A stretch of 64,000 bases of DNA from Mesostigma viride (Eukaryota; Streptophyta; Mesostigmatophyceae; Mesostigmatales; Mesostigmataceae): positions 381,744 to 445,743 of the forward strand of contig RPFO01000002.1 of the NCBI GenBank assembly GCA_009746045.1, written 5' to 3'. Shown here piece by piece: positions 34,601-44,754 of the stretch. Made by a program: the position numbers and the translations under genes. The notes beneath the pieces were generated by a model that made no database searches, had not been told where the DNA came from, and saw only the letters and a list, made by a program, of their open reading frames with translations. The first letter of the stretch is position 1. Every line of letters begins with the position of its first letter.

Positions 34601-37600
34601 AGTCTTTCACCCTACTGAGATTCCTATTTTACCTAACTGCTGCAAGCAATTCGGTAAAAGGGCCTACAGCATGGAGGCACGGTGGCATACTCGTTGGGTC
34701 ATCTTCGGGGGTTGCTGCATACTCAGACAGGCACTAGGGATAGGGAATGGCTGCCTGCTGGCGCACCATGGCCTCTGCTTCTATCGCGTCATAGTGATCT
34801 CTGTACGTTGAGATGCTCATCTATCTTATGTACAACAGATGTTAGGTAATATGGTGTACAGATGATCCCTTATTCTGCTTCTATCGTATCATAGCGATCC
34901 CAATGCGCTGAGATGCCTATATTTTCTTTGAAAAGGTCACTTGCGCGTTTGCCTGACATGCTCGCACCCGCAATGTGGCAATCGCAGGGACATTATGTGA
35001 TTGAATGTCTCATGTTTTCTACATAGTAGTGCTTTTCTGGCACCCGCAATGCCATTATCATCATTACCGCAGGGGGGCGGTTTGTGGTGGGGTACAACAC
35101 GTTTTTCTATGTGCTCGTGCCCACAACGTTGCAGGGGCCGGTTTGTGATGGAGTACTGTGGGGAGGTGGTGGACTGGAGAGAGGCCCATCGGCGCAGCCA
35201 GGACACATACAAGTACGTGGTGGACAATGCACCCAATTGGGGGCTGCCGGCTTTGTCGGTCGTAGAGGTAGCCCTACGTATGGTGGTGGTTAAATTCCAC
35301 TGGCGACGCAGATGCCAGGTTGATTTGTGCTCTTTCTATGGCGGGCAAGGTCTGGCCTTGTCCTGTCATATTTTACTCTGTCATATAGTATAGAGATTGA
35401 TTATCAGTTTTATCATATAGTGTAGAGCTTGGTTATCAGTTTGACACTATAGTATAGAGATTTATTACCGATTTGATCAGGATAGGTTGTGGCATGCCTA
35501 GTCGATCCCAGATCTGCTTTCGCGATATTGATTGCTGTCTGATCTGGCAAGGCCGGCAAGCGTCTGCTTGCCCGCTCTGCTTAATTCATTGCTTCAGAAG
35601 GCTGATCAGTGCACTCACAGGTCGGGGTCATTGTACTTCATGTAAAGGCTTCATTCACCTTCCCAAGCCTGAATCGCATTATTGAGATAGAGCTTGCCAT
35701 GCCGCCCGTATTTAAGCGATTAGACAAGTTCAGCTGCTCCCCACCATTCCACATTCAAGAAATGCACTCCCACTGATAGCGCTCCACGGCCTCCCTACGG
35801 AGGCAAATATGCAATTGAAGCAGTGAGAGGTGGTCATTTACCCTCCACAATGCCGCGCCATGTGGGGGCAATAATTTTTGCTCCGCGACCTCCCAACAAA
35901 GGCATTTTCTACTAGTCATTTAGGGCTGCCCAAAGCATGATTGGACGCCCTGACTTTGGGGGATTTCGGTGCTCAAACAAGGCATCAATACAATTCATTT
36001 GTTCCATATTTGTTTAGTCACTGGCCCAACTGGCACCCTATTTTTCTTCTGCCCGCAGCAGCATGCTCACCACCAGTGGCCCTAGCCGCTTCTTGCTGTA
36101 CCGCTCGCGACATTTTTTTTACCATCAATGGCCCTAATAGCTTGTTACACCATAGACGGCCTTAGTCGCGCCCTCTTGCTCTCATGCCCCAAGCAACCAG
36201 TTCACTGTTGGCGGCCCTAATCACACAAAAGACCGTCCTTATCGAACCCTCCTGCTCTATAGCCCCCAGCCACCTGTTAACCCATCGACGGTCCTAATCT
36301 CATGATGGATGATCCTATCACACCCTCTTGCCCTCATGTCCGCAGCAACCTGTTTGTCATGGACGGCCACGTGGACAAGTGCGACAAATCAGCGGACCAT
36401 TCGCGGCTCTTCTCGATCGACCCGACGCTGCGGGGGAACATCTCCCGCTTCCTCAACCACGGGTGCAGGTTCGTTGTCATGGGCACGCAGGGGGGTGTGG
36501 GGGCAGGATTGTTTCATGGCCGTCCAGCGGGTGTGAGGGCAGGTGCTCATATCCGGTGCAGTAGGGTGCAGGTTTGGGTCCTGGTTTGGGTGCAGGTTCA
36601 TTTCATGGCCATTTTGGGCGCACTTCGCGCGCTTTTTGTATGGAGCTTTGTTAAATGGCTGTGCACGGGGTTTTGTGCAGGTTTGTTTCATGGCAGTGCT
36701 AGTGCAGGGGTTTTAGTGCTCATGCGTTTTTCATGGCATGCAGGGGTTTCGGTGCATGTGCATGGAGAGGCCAGCCAGCCATGCAGGGGTGGAACAGGTA
36801 GTTGCGAGAATGAAACTAACACATGCCCCCCTGTGGGTGTGCAAGGCTTGAGGAGGCATTGGTAAGGAGTGGGGTGGCACGCAGAGGGAGGGAGGGAGGA
36901 GGGAGGGAGGGAGGGAGGGAGGGAGGGAGGGAGGGAGGGAGGGAGGGAGGGAGGGAGGGAGGGAGGGAGGGAGGGAGGGAGGGAGGGAGGGAGGGAGGGA
37001 GGGAGGGAGGGAGGACGGACGGACGGACGGACGGACGGACGGACGGACGGACGGACGGACGGACGGACGGACGGACGGACGGACGGACGGACGGACGGAC
37101 GGACGGACGGACGGACGGACGGACGGACGGACGGACGGACGGACGGACGGACGGACGGACGGACGGACGGACGGACGGACGGACGGACGGACGGACGGAC
37201 GGACGGACGGACGGACGGACGGACGGACGGACGGACGGACGGACGGACGGACGGACGGACGGACGGACGGAGGGAGGGAGGGAGGGAGGGAGGGAGGGAG
37301 GGAGGGAGGGAGGGAGGGAGGGAGGGAGGGAGGGAGGGAGGAGGGAGGGAGGGAGGGAGGGAGGGGGGGAGGGAGGGAGGGAGGAGGGAGGGAGGGAGGG
37401 AGGGAGGGACGGAGGGAGGGAGGGACGGAGGGAGGGAGGGACGGAGGGAGGGAAGGAGGGAGGGAGGGAGGAGGGAGGGAGGGAGGGAGGGAGGGAGGGA
37501 GGAGGGAGGGAGGGAGGGAGGGAGGGAGGGAGGGAGGGAGGGAGGGAGGGAGGGAGGGAGGGAGGGAGGGAGGGAGGAGGGAGGGAGGGAGGGAGGGAGG

Positions 37601-38522
37601 GAGGGAGGGAGGGAGGGGGAGGAGGGAGGGAGGGAGGGAGGGAGGGAGGGAGGGAGATAGGGATTCTTTGCAAAATCCACCCATGTGCCACCGTGGCACG
37701 GGCAATTTTTTTCCTCGCGCTTCCACCCCGCGTGGTCTCACAGCTCGTACCAAAGAGCCTGCCCCACAACGATTGTATGCCGGTACAGTTCTGCCTCCAT
37801 GTTCCACGGACCTGGAACAAATCATGAAAAGAGAGTCATTGCCGATACTGAGGCGGGCTGGATGGGATTACGATGGTACTGACCGTGGCAAGGTCTAGCA
37901 TGCGCTTGTTGTCTCATCGCATGTCATGGTCACTGTGCTATATTATATGCAAAGCCTCTGCTGTCTCATCGAAATCCAACCTCTGGGTTTCACATTGATA
38001 TCGCCTTTCATCCCGTGTTTATCCTGGCACCCGCCCTATCGTTCTCAGTCTACTAGCGTGCTGACCCTATTGCAAAGTAGTGTTTATCCTGGCACCGTCA
38101 CCACTAGGTAGCTAGGCTCTCTACCAGTCCATTAACCCATCCCCCGCCGTCGCCCATTCCAGTGGGGATGCCTGAGCACTCCGTGACGCAGTCACCTGAT
38201 CTGATTGAAGACTAGCCAACTTTTCCATCCTGGCAAACGCTTGTTCCTACCATGTGGCCGCAGAGGCAAGGAGGGACGGCCCGGCGCAAACAACCTGGAG
38301 TGCTACCCCGTCTTGGTGGACCATGCCAACCCAGAGCTGCACCGGTGCGCATTCTTTGCCTTCCGCGACATACAGCCGGGTGAAGAGCTTTTGTATGACT
38401 ACCAGTACACCGAGGAACCAGGAGACACGGACGGGCCAGGGTCACCCAGGGATGCCAGGGGGAACGAAATTGAATGTGAATGTGGGGCACTTGACTGCAG
38501 GCTCTTTTTGAGGTTAAGCTAG
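25693..38522 (+). CDS. SIM / extended-PHD / SUV39-type SET histone methyltransferase
   Basis: Predicted nuclear histone H3K9-class lysine methyltransferase. Exons: 25693-28829, 29415-29514, 29999-30067, 31096-31242, 31743-33493, 35135-35212, 36346-36468, 38264-38522. They total 5664 nt (1887 aa), all phases agreeing. N-terminus: SUMO-interaction-like VIVLSDDE (about residue 17) and VIDLTDD (about 232), then low-complexity Pro, Ala, Gly and Ser. Extended PHD spread over exons 1-4: CQLC, GWIHAACLLWSP, CCAC..GATLGC, VYHYPCA and CPAC. Pre-SET starts with DVSGGLEGCPIPC and contains CQCC, then a Gly/His/Arg-rich insertion of over 400 residues. SET: IIECNGRCLCGPECLNR, KGWGVRTRQFIPKG, MEYCGEV, GNISRFLNHGC, GEELLYDYQY; post-SET CECGALDCRLFL. 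NHGC replaces the usual NHSC. ATG 25693 is the first in frame; an upstream exon is possible. The exon 6 donor (GTACGT at 35213) was chosen by phase. Confidence 0.88.
30877..30918 (+). repeat. Perfect 17-bp inverted repeat, 8-nt loop (SET intron 3)
   Basis: CTCTCGGAGCGTTACCT at 30877-30893 pairs exactly with 30902-30918. It could form a stable intronic hairpin; function unknown. Confidence 0.85.
34165..34452 (+). mobile_element. 288-bp LINE/SINE insertion with 9-bp target duplication (SET intron 5)
   Basis: AGATCAGGC occurs at 34156-34164 and 34453-34461. The insert ends with a GTGCGTG/CACGCAC hairpin and ACTTACTTACTG, like family Z ends elsewhere. A short open stretch MAERTVVLDSPDEAELL at 34271-34348 may be the end of the LINE coding region. 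Confidence 0.75.
34975..35134 (+). repeat. Upstream copies of the SET exon 6 acceptor
   Basis: The true site reads GCAG then GGGCCGGTTTGTGATGGAGT at 35131. A diverged copy, GCAG then GGGGGCGGTTTGTGGTGGGG, lies about 62 bp upstream, and a weaker one (CGCAGGGACATTATGTGATT) near 34985. Confidence 0.7.
36050..36345 (+). repeat. Upstream copies of the SET exon 7 acceptor
   Basis: The true acceptor and exon start (GCAGCAACCTGTTTGTCATG then GACGGCC) is preceded by diverged versions: CAGCCACCTGTTAACCCATC then GACGG (about 36267), AAGCAACCAGTTCACTGTTG then GCGGCC (about 36208), and GCAGCAGCATGCTCACCACC then AGTGGCC (about 36056). Confidence 0.7.
36461..36800 (+). repeat. Downstream copies of the SET exon 7 donor edge
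   Basis: The true end GGGTGCAG then GTTCGTTGTCATGG is echoed at about 36586 (GGGTGCAG then GTTCATTTCATGG), about 36672 (TGTGCAG then GTTTGTTTCATGG) and about 36503 (GGGGCAG then GATTGTTTCATGG). Confidence 0.7.
36885..37657 (+). repeat. (GGGA)n-(GGAC)n-(GGGA)n array (SET intron 7)
   Basis: About 125 bp of GGGA units switches to about 257 bp of pure GGAC (about 37013-37269) and back to about 385 bp of GGGA with occasional 3-bp slips. Purine-rich on the coding strand. Long ORFs on both strands are artefacts. Confidence 0.97.
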
Positions 38523-39084
38523 GCTGGACCGCCCCTTAACTAGGTGACCTGCATGGATGTCCAGATGCCTCATGGCGATTTTGTGGGTGCAGCCACAGCG
38601 CAGATCTGTGGTAGGCATGCATCAGGAATGCGCAAGCTACTGGAACGAAATGCGATAGCAACAGTGCTTCTGCTAAGGGTTTTTAGGAATCGTCAAAATG
38701 TTGACTTTTGCCCCTCCCCCTTCCGTCAAAATGTTGACTATTTGCCCCGGCGTATCATCAGTATTTGGCTTTTTCCCCCAGCATACCGTCAAACAAAATG
38801 AATTTTTTTTGGATGGGTCTTGCGTGGGAGCCTGCTAATTTGGGAAATAGCTTCCAAACATAAGCATTGTCTCGTTGATAAAGGAAGGGGAGGGGGCGTG
38901 ATGGGGGGTTGTTTCCACAACAACTTGCTTTCATTAAATTGTAGCAAATTCACTTTCTAAAGTCGAAACCTTTGTAAAGGCCACTATACCCACACTCAGT
39001 AGTCACATGAAAATATAACATATCATTATTGCGGGCACTGCCTGTGCGACTGTGCAAGTGGCCCACTGTGCCTGTAGGGCATAC

Positions 39085-39155
39085 TAATTAATTAATAAAT
39101 TAATTTATTAATTTATTAATTAATTAAATATAAGCATAACTTCGTTTGGAGTATT
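39085..39155 (-). mobile_element. LINE 3' end with TTAA-rich tail (inside hAT)
   Basis: On the minus strand ACTCCAAACGAAGTTATGC, a decayed version of the LINE terminal hairpin, is followed by TTAATTAATTAATAAAT-type tail sequence. Confidence 0.6.
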
Positions 39156-39169
39156 AAATTAAACTCCAT

Positions 39170-39495
39170 TTGCAAGTTAAACTCCATTTGCGGGTATTTC
39201 CTCGTAAATGGTGGGAGAGCAATCGCAGCGATGGTGCTCACCACTAGACAAGCTCCCGGCCAGTTAGGCTCGAAACACACGCCCTGATCAAGCAAGCTGT
39301 TTCCGGCCCCACAGTCTAGGTCATCTAGTCGCTCTACACGTAAGCCAGCCATAATTTCAATGCACAAGGCTACACATTTCCATCTCCATTCATATTCATC
39401 ATCCTGAACGACTCGAAAACGCGGACAAGATAACGGCAGGCTCGAGCTACCATGGTCCGGATTCTCCCAATTTCTGGCCTGCGCTGGTTGTCTCC
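39170..39495 (-). repeat. Interspersed repeat family R1 (antisense copy inside hAT)
   Basis: Reverse complement of 3735-4070. The minus strand has an open stretch with [20 protein letters not shown] and CFEPNWPGACLVVSTIAA, the best preserved coding-like part of this family. The 39500-39580 segment just after it carries another LINE-type hairpin (CTCC, loop CCAC, GGAG). Confidence 0.65.
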
Positions 39496-40439
39496 TCAGT
39501 TGATATACGAAATCATAACATGACTCCGTGGGGAGATCATGTAGCATGTATTCCCTTGATGGATGGAGGTGAGTGAAGCAGTGCTTCGATTGGTGGTGTT
39601 TGCTTGCCAAATGTGGCGGTGTAGCGCCGCCAGGTTTAGCGATTTGTCCAGCGGTATCACCCCCAATTAATGACAGGTCCCAAGACGCCACAAGGTGGCG
39701 ATGCTGTGCTTCTTGGCAGTCACTGGTCGCCACATAATGGCCATGTTGAATCCAAAGCTGACTAGCTAGCTACGCCACACTTGGCCGTGTCAACATAAGT
39801 TCCAGCCGGCCGGCTCTCCGCCACAAGTCTCCCTAGTAGTACAGTTCTACTAGTAGCTTCCGCCAGTCAACAATGGCCCATGCAGCGCCCCGTGGCTGTC
39901 CACTCGCATGCGTTGGTTGCCAGACGCTCCCTAGCTGACTGGCCAGGAAGCGCCGCGCCACGCCATAGTATACTTCAAGATTCTGCGCTCGGGGCACGAG
40001 ATAGAGCTCTGTGACTCGGAAGGCCGCCCGCAAGTGGCAGGTGAGAGGTTTAGAAGGGAGCATTGCGTGACCAGGGAAGCCAGTTGACTCGCCCGCCCGC
40101 CAGTCGCCACACATGGCCGTGCCCAGCCCAATTTTTATTGGCTAAAAGCCACACATATGCCGAGCCAGAGCTATTTCCGAAGTTCAATATGCCACATGGC
40201 GCTTAGCACAAAAACCTTTATCGAATCACTGGAGCTAAGCCGCGAAATTACATAACTAAGCTAACTCTAAGCTAATCTGGAAAATCCTAACTACTCTACT
40301 CCGCAGAGAGCGGCCCTTCCTCCTGGGGGGGCTTGCGGCCCACATGCAGGATCGAGCTGGCGTGTGGGCCTGGACGATGGTCTGCCACCTCTTCTTGTTA
40401 TGCATTGCAGTCCAAGCAAGCTCGATCGAGGGAGGAAAT

Positions 40440-40830
40440 CAATAAATTAATTTATAAGCACGTGACTGCGTCACGTGGGTGCCAATACAGAGTAAAAAGG
40501 AACCTTCAACCCTATATACACAGCGAGAAGGAGGGAGGGCACCCTACATAGCTTTTCTCACTGCCGCAATTAAGTGGGCAGGCCACAGAGCGCTCTCTCC
40601 ACAGCATGGTGCCGGGGCGCAACACTGTGGGTGCAATCAATACAACCAGTGTAATACCATAGGTAGGCTGACGCATAGCTTATGCTACAAAGGTGAGGTG
40701 GGCCGGCTCACTGAGACGGCGGCTAAGGCGCAAGCTCATGGCCACAAGGTGCCAGAGCTAATTGAAGGTACTATAACGCTAGGCAGTGGGCGCTATATAA
40801 TATCATTCCAAGTGCTGTAATGCCTAAGCT
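40440..40830 (+). mobile_element. LINE-associated repeat starting at a CACGTGACTGCGTCACGTG motif
   Basis: Matches about 17815-18040 and shares its start with 52860-52905 and 15705-15760. The edge is an AT-rich TTAATTAAT stretch followed by the near-palindromic CACGTGACTGCGTCACGTG. It probably belongs to the 5' or internal part of the local LINEs. Nothing clear in 40831-41039. Confidence 0.5.
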
Positions 40831-41039
40831 ATCACACTATCCCATATAATCGATTGCCCCCATCTATATGTCTTATGGCTAGGCAATAGCTAGGGCACAG
40901 ATTGGCATCTCAGCAGAGAGTAACTCTCTGCATGGGCAAAGCAACCTTGGCTAACTATATAACTGAAAAGCTAGTGCATCATCTGGTGTCGGACCGCATC
41001 ATAGGCATACATCATTGTACATGGCCATGCACATAGATC

Positions 41040-41470
41040 TGCTAAGCCTTCTATTATACACCACTGCTGACAGTCTGTAGTCCCCTAGGCTGCAGGGGTG
41101 GCTGGGGGTGCTCCGGGGCGGCGGGGGATGCCTGCCAGGGCTCAGTTGTGGTCGACGTAGATGACCGCCCCCCTCCAGTATACTGGCTTCTTCCCTGCTG
41201 TCTGCCGGAGCTGGAGGTAGGTAGGCCATAGCTCCAGTCGCCGTTGTTGCGCTGTGCCAGTTTGAAGTAGTCGTCCAGCGTGTATAGGAAGTCCCCACGA
41301 GCCGCTTGCCACGTGCGACGCTTGCATGCATGATCGAGGAACAAAAGCTTGTCCGCCATGTACTCAAAGGTGAGCGCAGCAGCGGGGCATATGGTATAGT
41401 ATGAAGCACAAGCGCCAAGTGCACAAGTGCCGGCTGCACCTTGACTTGGTAGACAACAGTGACCCAACAA
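41040..41470 (-). mobile_element. LINE ORF1 C-terminal fragment (inside hAT)
   Basis: The minus strand encodes MADKLLFLDHACKRRTWQAA, LDDYFKLAQRNNGDWSYGL and, after a frameshift, YLQLRQTAGKKPVYWRGAV. The order LDDxx ... P.YL.LRQ ... YWRGA is the conserved C-terminus of algal and plant LINE ORF1 proteins as I recall it. Dead copy. Confidence 0.65.
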
Positions 41471-42697
41471 GGTTAACTAGTAGCCGATTAAGCAAGTTCC
41501 TAAGCGAACCATGGATGGACGGTGGGAGCCTGGCATAATAATAGTCAGCCGCTGGCCGGGTGGGCACAGCCAGGAAGTCATCACACTATGTACTACAATT
41601 CACAAGTAGTACATATCCTAGTAGCTCATATCCTAGTAGCTCATATCCTCTTCAGGACTCGCTATCAATCAAGGGTTAAGGACACAATCAACACATCTGC
41701 ATCCTTGGGTGGCAGCCTCTGAGGCCTGCTCGCGATGTGCTGCTTGCCGACCCTCGTCGATCCCGCAGTACGTTTCTGTCGCTGTATCCGCGCAGGCGCA
41801 AGGTCAGACGATTTCTCGAGTGCCGCTTAGCCGGTTGCCCCCGCATCAACCGCCTCATCGGATGCTCTTCCGGCTCACCAGCTTCGCACAACGGTGCTTA
41901 CATGCCCTGGCCTAGCTCTCGTCCGCCAAAATCCGGCTATACCAACGTCCACGACGTTGTTTTTCCGCATCAGACTTCTAAAGCCAACCAATCCACCCGT
42001 TTTTTTCCTGCACAAGGCTCGCGATGGAATCTGACTTGAAAGACACGCCACCTTTCTTGTCATAATTAGCCATTCTTAATTTATAGCATAAAACGCATAA
42101 CATACAACGCATCCATTGGAAACGATCTAATGCGACCTCATTGCAAGTCCATTACAGCATCGCTATTGTCTGCCTTTTCCCTATCGGTTGATTTTCACTG
42201 AATTCCCGTGACAGGCTGCCCGTGACAGGCTACAGTGTAAGCTTCAGCGGCAGTTGACTGCCCACCAATGATCACCAGAAACTTCTGGAGCCTTCTGATC
42301 GGGCTCGCAAGATTAATGCGCTCCGTAGCAGTCACCGTATATACAAAAACAGCAATTGCAGCGCGATGTTGTACTGTCAGACGGGAATAGTGCATAAGAA
42401 CTAGGTGGTTGACGCTACATGCGCCCCTACCCCCCAGTTCAGTTGACGCCGTGCCTCACGGCGCTCATCAGAATCGCCCGTTGGCCAAGCCCCTTAATTG
42501 TGTTCGAAACCCCGGCCCGGTTGACGCACTACCACTTCGCCAACGTCAAAATGTTGACGAGTCGGCAATTTTTTGGCACGTCGAAGTTTTGACGATTTAC
42601 CCAAAAGTCAGTTTACGTTTAATAGTGAGTTTTAGTCTTTCCGTCAATTACTTTGGACGAAATCGTCACCTTATATAGCAGAAGCACTGGATAGCAA

Positions 42698-43017
42698 CTA
42701 AGCACGGTTATGTTTGTTGTACGCGTATGCCGGTGCTTGCACCTGTCGCCACAGGGGTCAGGGGTAAAGTTTTTGGTATGGATGTCATAATGGTCAACCG
42801 GCTGCTGTACTAGCTAGGCACCATGGTGTTCCAGGCTTCCAGTACGTGGCACTGTAGCACGTCATGTAGGCATCATGGAAATGGATCTCGTACTGACACG
42901 CCGGCTACTCAAAGAAAGACATCAATCGAACCTTATAATCATCAGTGCTCAAGGCGTACAGCCTTGTATATCATCGTTACACGAGTCAGATAATTAATTA
43001 ATTGATATATTAATAAA
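42698..43017. other. No feature seen
   Basis: About 320 bp between the hAT target duplication and the next LINE end. No ORF or repeat recognised. Confidence 0.4.
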
Positions 43018-43170
43018 ACTCGTGCTCCCGTTGGCGAGTCACGGAGCACCGGCGAAGTGCTTTTAATCCCTATATGTGCACAAGAGGAAGAAAGGGCAGA
43101 GGAGACCCCCTTTCTCCTTCATGCCAGAGGCATGCCACAGCAGCAAGCGGACACGATCGATAGACGATCC
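43018..43170 (-). mobile_element. LINE 3' end, family X (antisense)
   Basis: Matches 51150-51300. The hairpin GTGCTCCCGTTGGCGAGTC is slightly decayed, next to an ATTAATTAATT tail. Confidence 0.6.
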
Positions 43171-43289
43171 GGCGAATTCTGGGGGTGCTTGTACCATCAT
43201 GGCTAGTAGCCATGATGATCTCCCCCCCCTATGTCTGCGCCCCCCTAGGTGCTGGAATACATAGTGGTGTGCAGGTGGCACACTCTGTG

Positions 43290-44139
43290 CACCCATAGCA
43301 GGTGTAGTTTACATCCTACCCTTGCAGGAAGTAGCCCAGAATGTATTAAAAGCCATATGCCCCTTCTCATGCAGGGATATGTGCTACATGTACTCCCAAC
43401 GGAGTTATGTTCCAATTCAATTCAATTCAATTCAATTCAATTCAATTCAATTCAATTCAATTCAATTCAATTCAATTCAATTCAATTCAATTCAATTCAA
43501 TTCAATTCAATTCAATTCAATTCAATTCAATTCAATTCAATTCAATTCAATTCAATTCAATTCAATTCAATTCAATTCAATTCAATTCAATTCAATTCAA
43601 TTCAATTCAATTCAATTCAATTCAATTCAATTCAATTCAATTCAATTCAATTCAATTCAATTCAATTCAATTCAATTCAATTCAATTCAATTCAATTCAA
43701 TTCAATTCAATTCAATTCAATTCAATTCAATTCAATTCAATTCAATTCAATTCAATTCAATTCAATTCAATTCAATTCAATTCAATTCAATTCAATTCAA
43801 TTCAATTCAATTCAATTCAATTCAATTCAATTCAATTCAATTCAATTCAATTCAATTCAATTCAATTCAATTCAATTCAATTCAATTCAATTCAATTCAA
43901 TTCAATTCAATTCAATTCAATTCAATTCAATTCAATTCAATTCAATTCAATTCAATTCAATTCAATTCAATTCAATTCAATTCAATTCAATTCAATTCAA
44001 TTCAATTCAATTCAATTCAATTCAATTCAATTCAATTCAATTCAATTCAATTCAATTCAATTCAATTCAATTCAATTCAATTCAATTCAATTCAATTCAA
44101 TTCAATTCAATTCAATTCAATTCAATTCAATTCAATTCC
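43290..44139 (+). mobile_element. LINE 3' end carrying a ~730-bp (AATTC)n tail
   Basis: 43320-43412 matches the LINE ends at 53860-53945 and 55790-55890 (reverse strand), ending with ACTCC, loop CAAC, GGAGT and TATGTTCC. The pentamer AATTC then repeats almost perfectly to about 44139. The array sits exactly where other copies have their short tails, so it is an expanded LINE tail. ORFs (SIQFN repeats) are artefacts. Confidence 0.85.
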
Positions 44140-44159
44140 ATTTGTATGCTGATTTACCT

Positions 44160-44370
44160 TATGTTTCCCACATTCTTAGGCACAGGTGTCTAGGCCTAGC
44201 CGGGCACGTGACCGGCACAGATCAGGTCAACGCATCAGATAGCCTAGCCGGCACCAACTGGGCCCACACAACCAGGGTCCAGGCCGGGCGCTTCGTCCTC
44301 ACGTGGCGAGCCGGACCTCACCTGGTCGTGCACGGCAAGGTCGCCACTAGACTTTGCTCACTGAGAACTT
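44160..44370 (+). mobile_element. LINE ORF2 C-terminal fragment
   Basis: Encodes LGLAGHVTGTDQVNASDSLA and RFVLTW, aligning with FVGHLARTSQVDTTLGLAG and HILTW in the copy at 52320-52430. Remnant. Confidence 0.65.
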
Positions 44371-44539
44371 ATGCTTACGTAACGCAGTCTATGTATGCAT
44401 GAGAAAAGTAGGAAACGTGTGATGAGAAACAATCATGAGTACCGTCACATTGAATCCAACGCATCCGCCATATGTATCACTCCCGCATACTCCTCCCACA
44501 GTTACGCCAAGGCCTACGGCCCGTGAGTAGTTGATATAG

Positions 44540-44700
44540 CAGCTGTGGCTTGCCTTCGGGCATGAGGGAAGACGGGTATCTCTGCCCCCTTCCCAGTGTG
44601 CAACATACAGGGATGAAAAGCACTACACGTGCTCCACATGTCCCCAACGGGACCGCGTGCCAACGTACTTGTTAGTTTATTTATTAATTGATTTATCCAG
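44540..44700 (+). mobile_element. LINE 3' end, family X, diverged
   Basis: The hairpin here is GTCCC, loop CAAC, GGGAC, changed on both sides of the stem relative to CTCCC/GGGAG elsewhere, followed by an AT-rich tail. Confidence 0.65.
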
Positions 44701-44754
44701 GATTGATAAATCCAGGATGTAGCTGAACTGGTGTGCTCCGATGGCTGCCCAGCA

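Larger units (their letters stand above)
38662..42689 (+). mobile_element. 4.03-kb hAT-like DNA transposon, non-autonomous
   Basis: The 14-bp end CAGTGCTTCTGCTA (38662-38675) is exactly inverted at 42676-42689. Both sides are flanked by the direct 8-bp repeat GATAGCAA (38654-38661, 42690-42697). An 8-bp duplication with CAGTG ends is the hAT signature. Subterminal CGTCAAAATGTTGAC motifs occur at about 38691, 38724 and 42544. No transposase is visible; the interior holds R1, LINE 3' end and LINE ORF1 fragments. The left end is 139 bp after the SET stop codon. Confidence 0.9.

Noticed and set aside
36688-37827. Long RTDG/SVRP and LPPS-repeat ORFs on both strands
   Set aside because: Pure translation of the GGGA/GGAC array inside SET intron 7.
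43249-44402. Three long overlapping ORFs of repeated SIQFN-type peptides
   Set aside because: They are readings of the AATTC array; a 5-bp unit is open in all three frames by chance.
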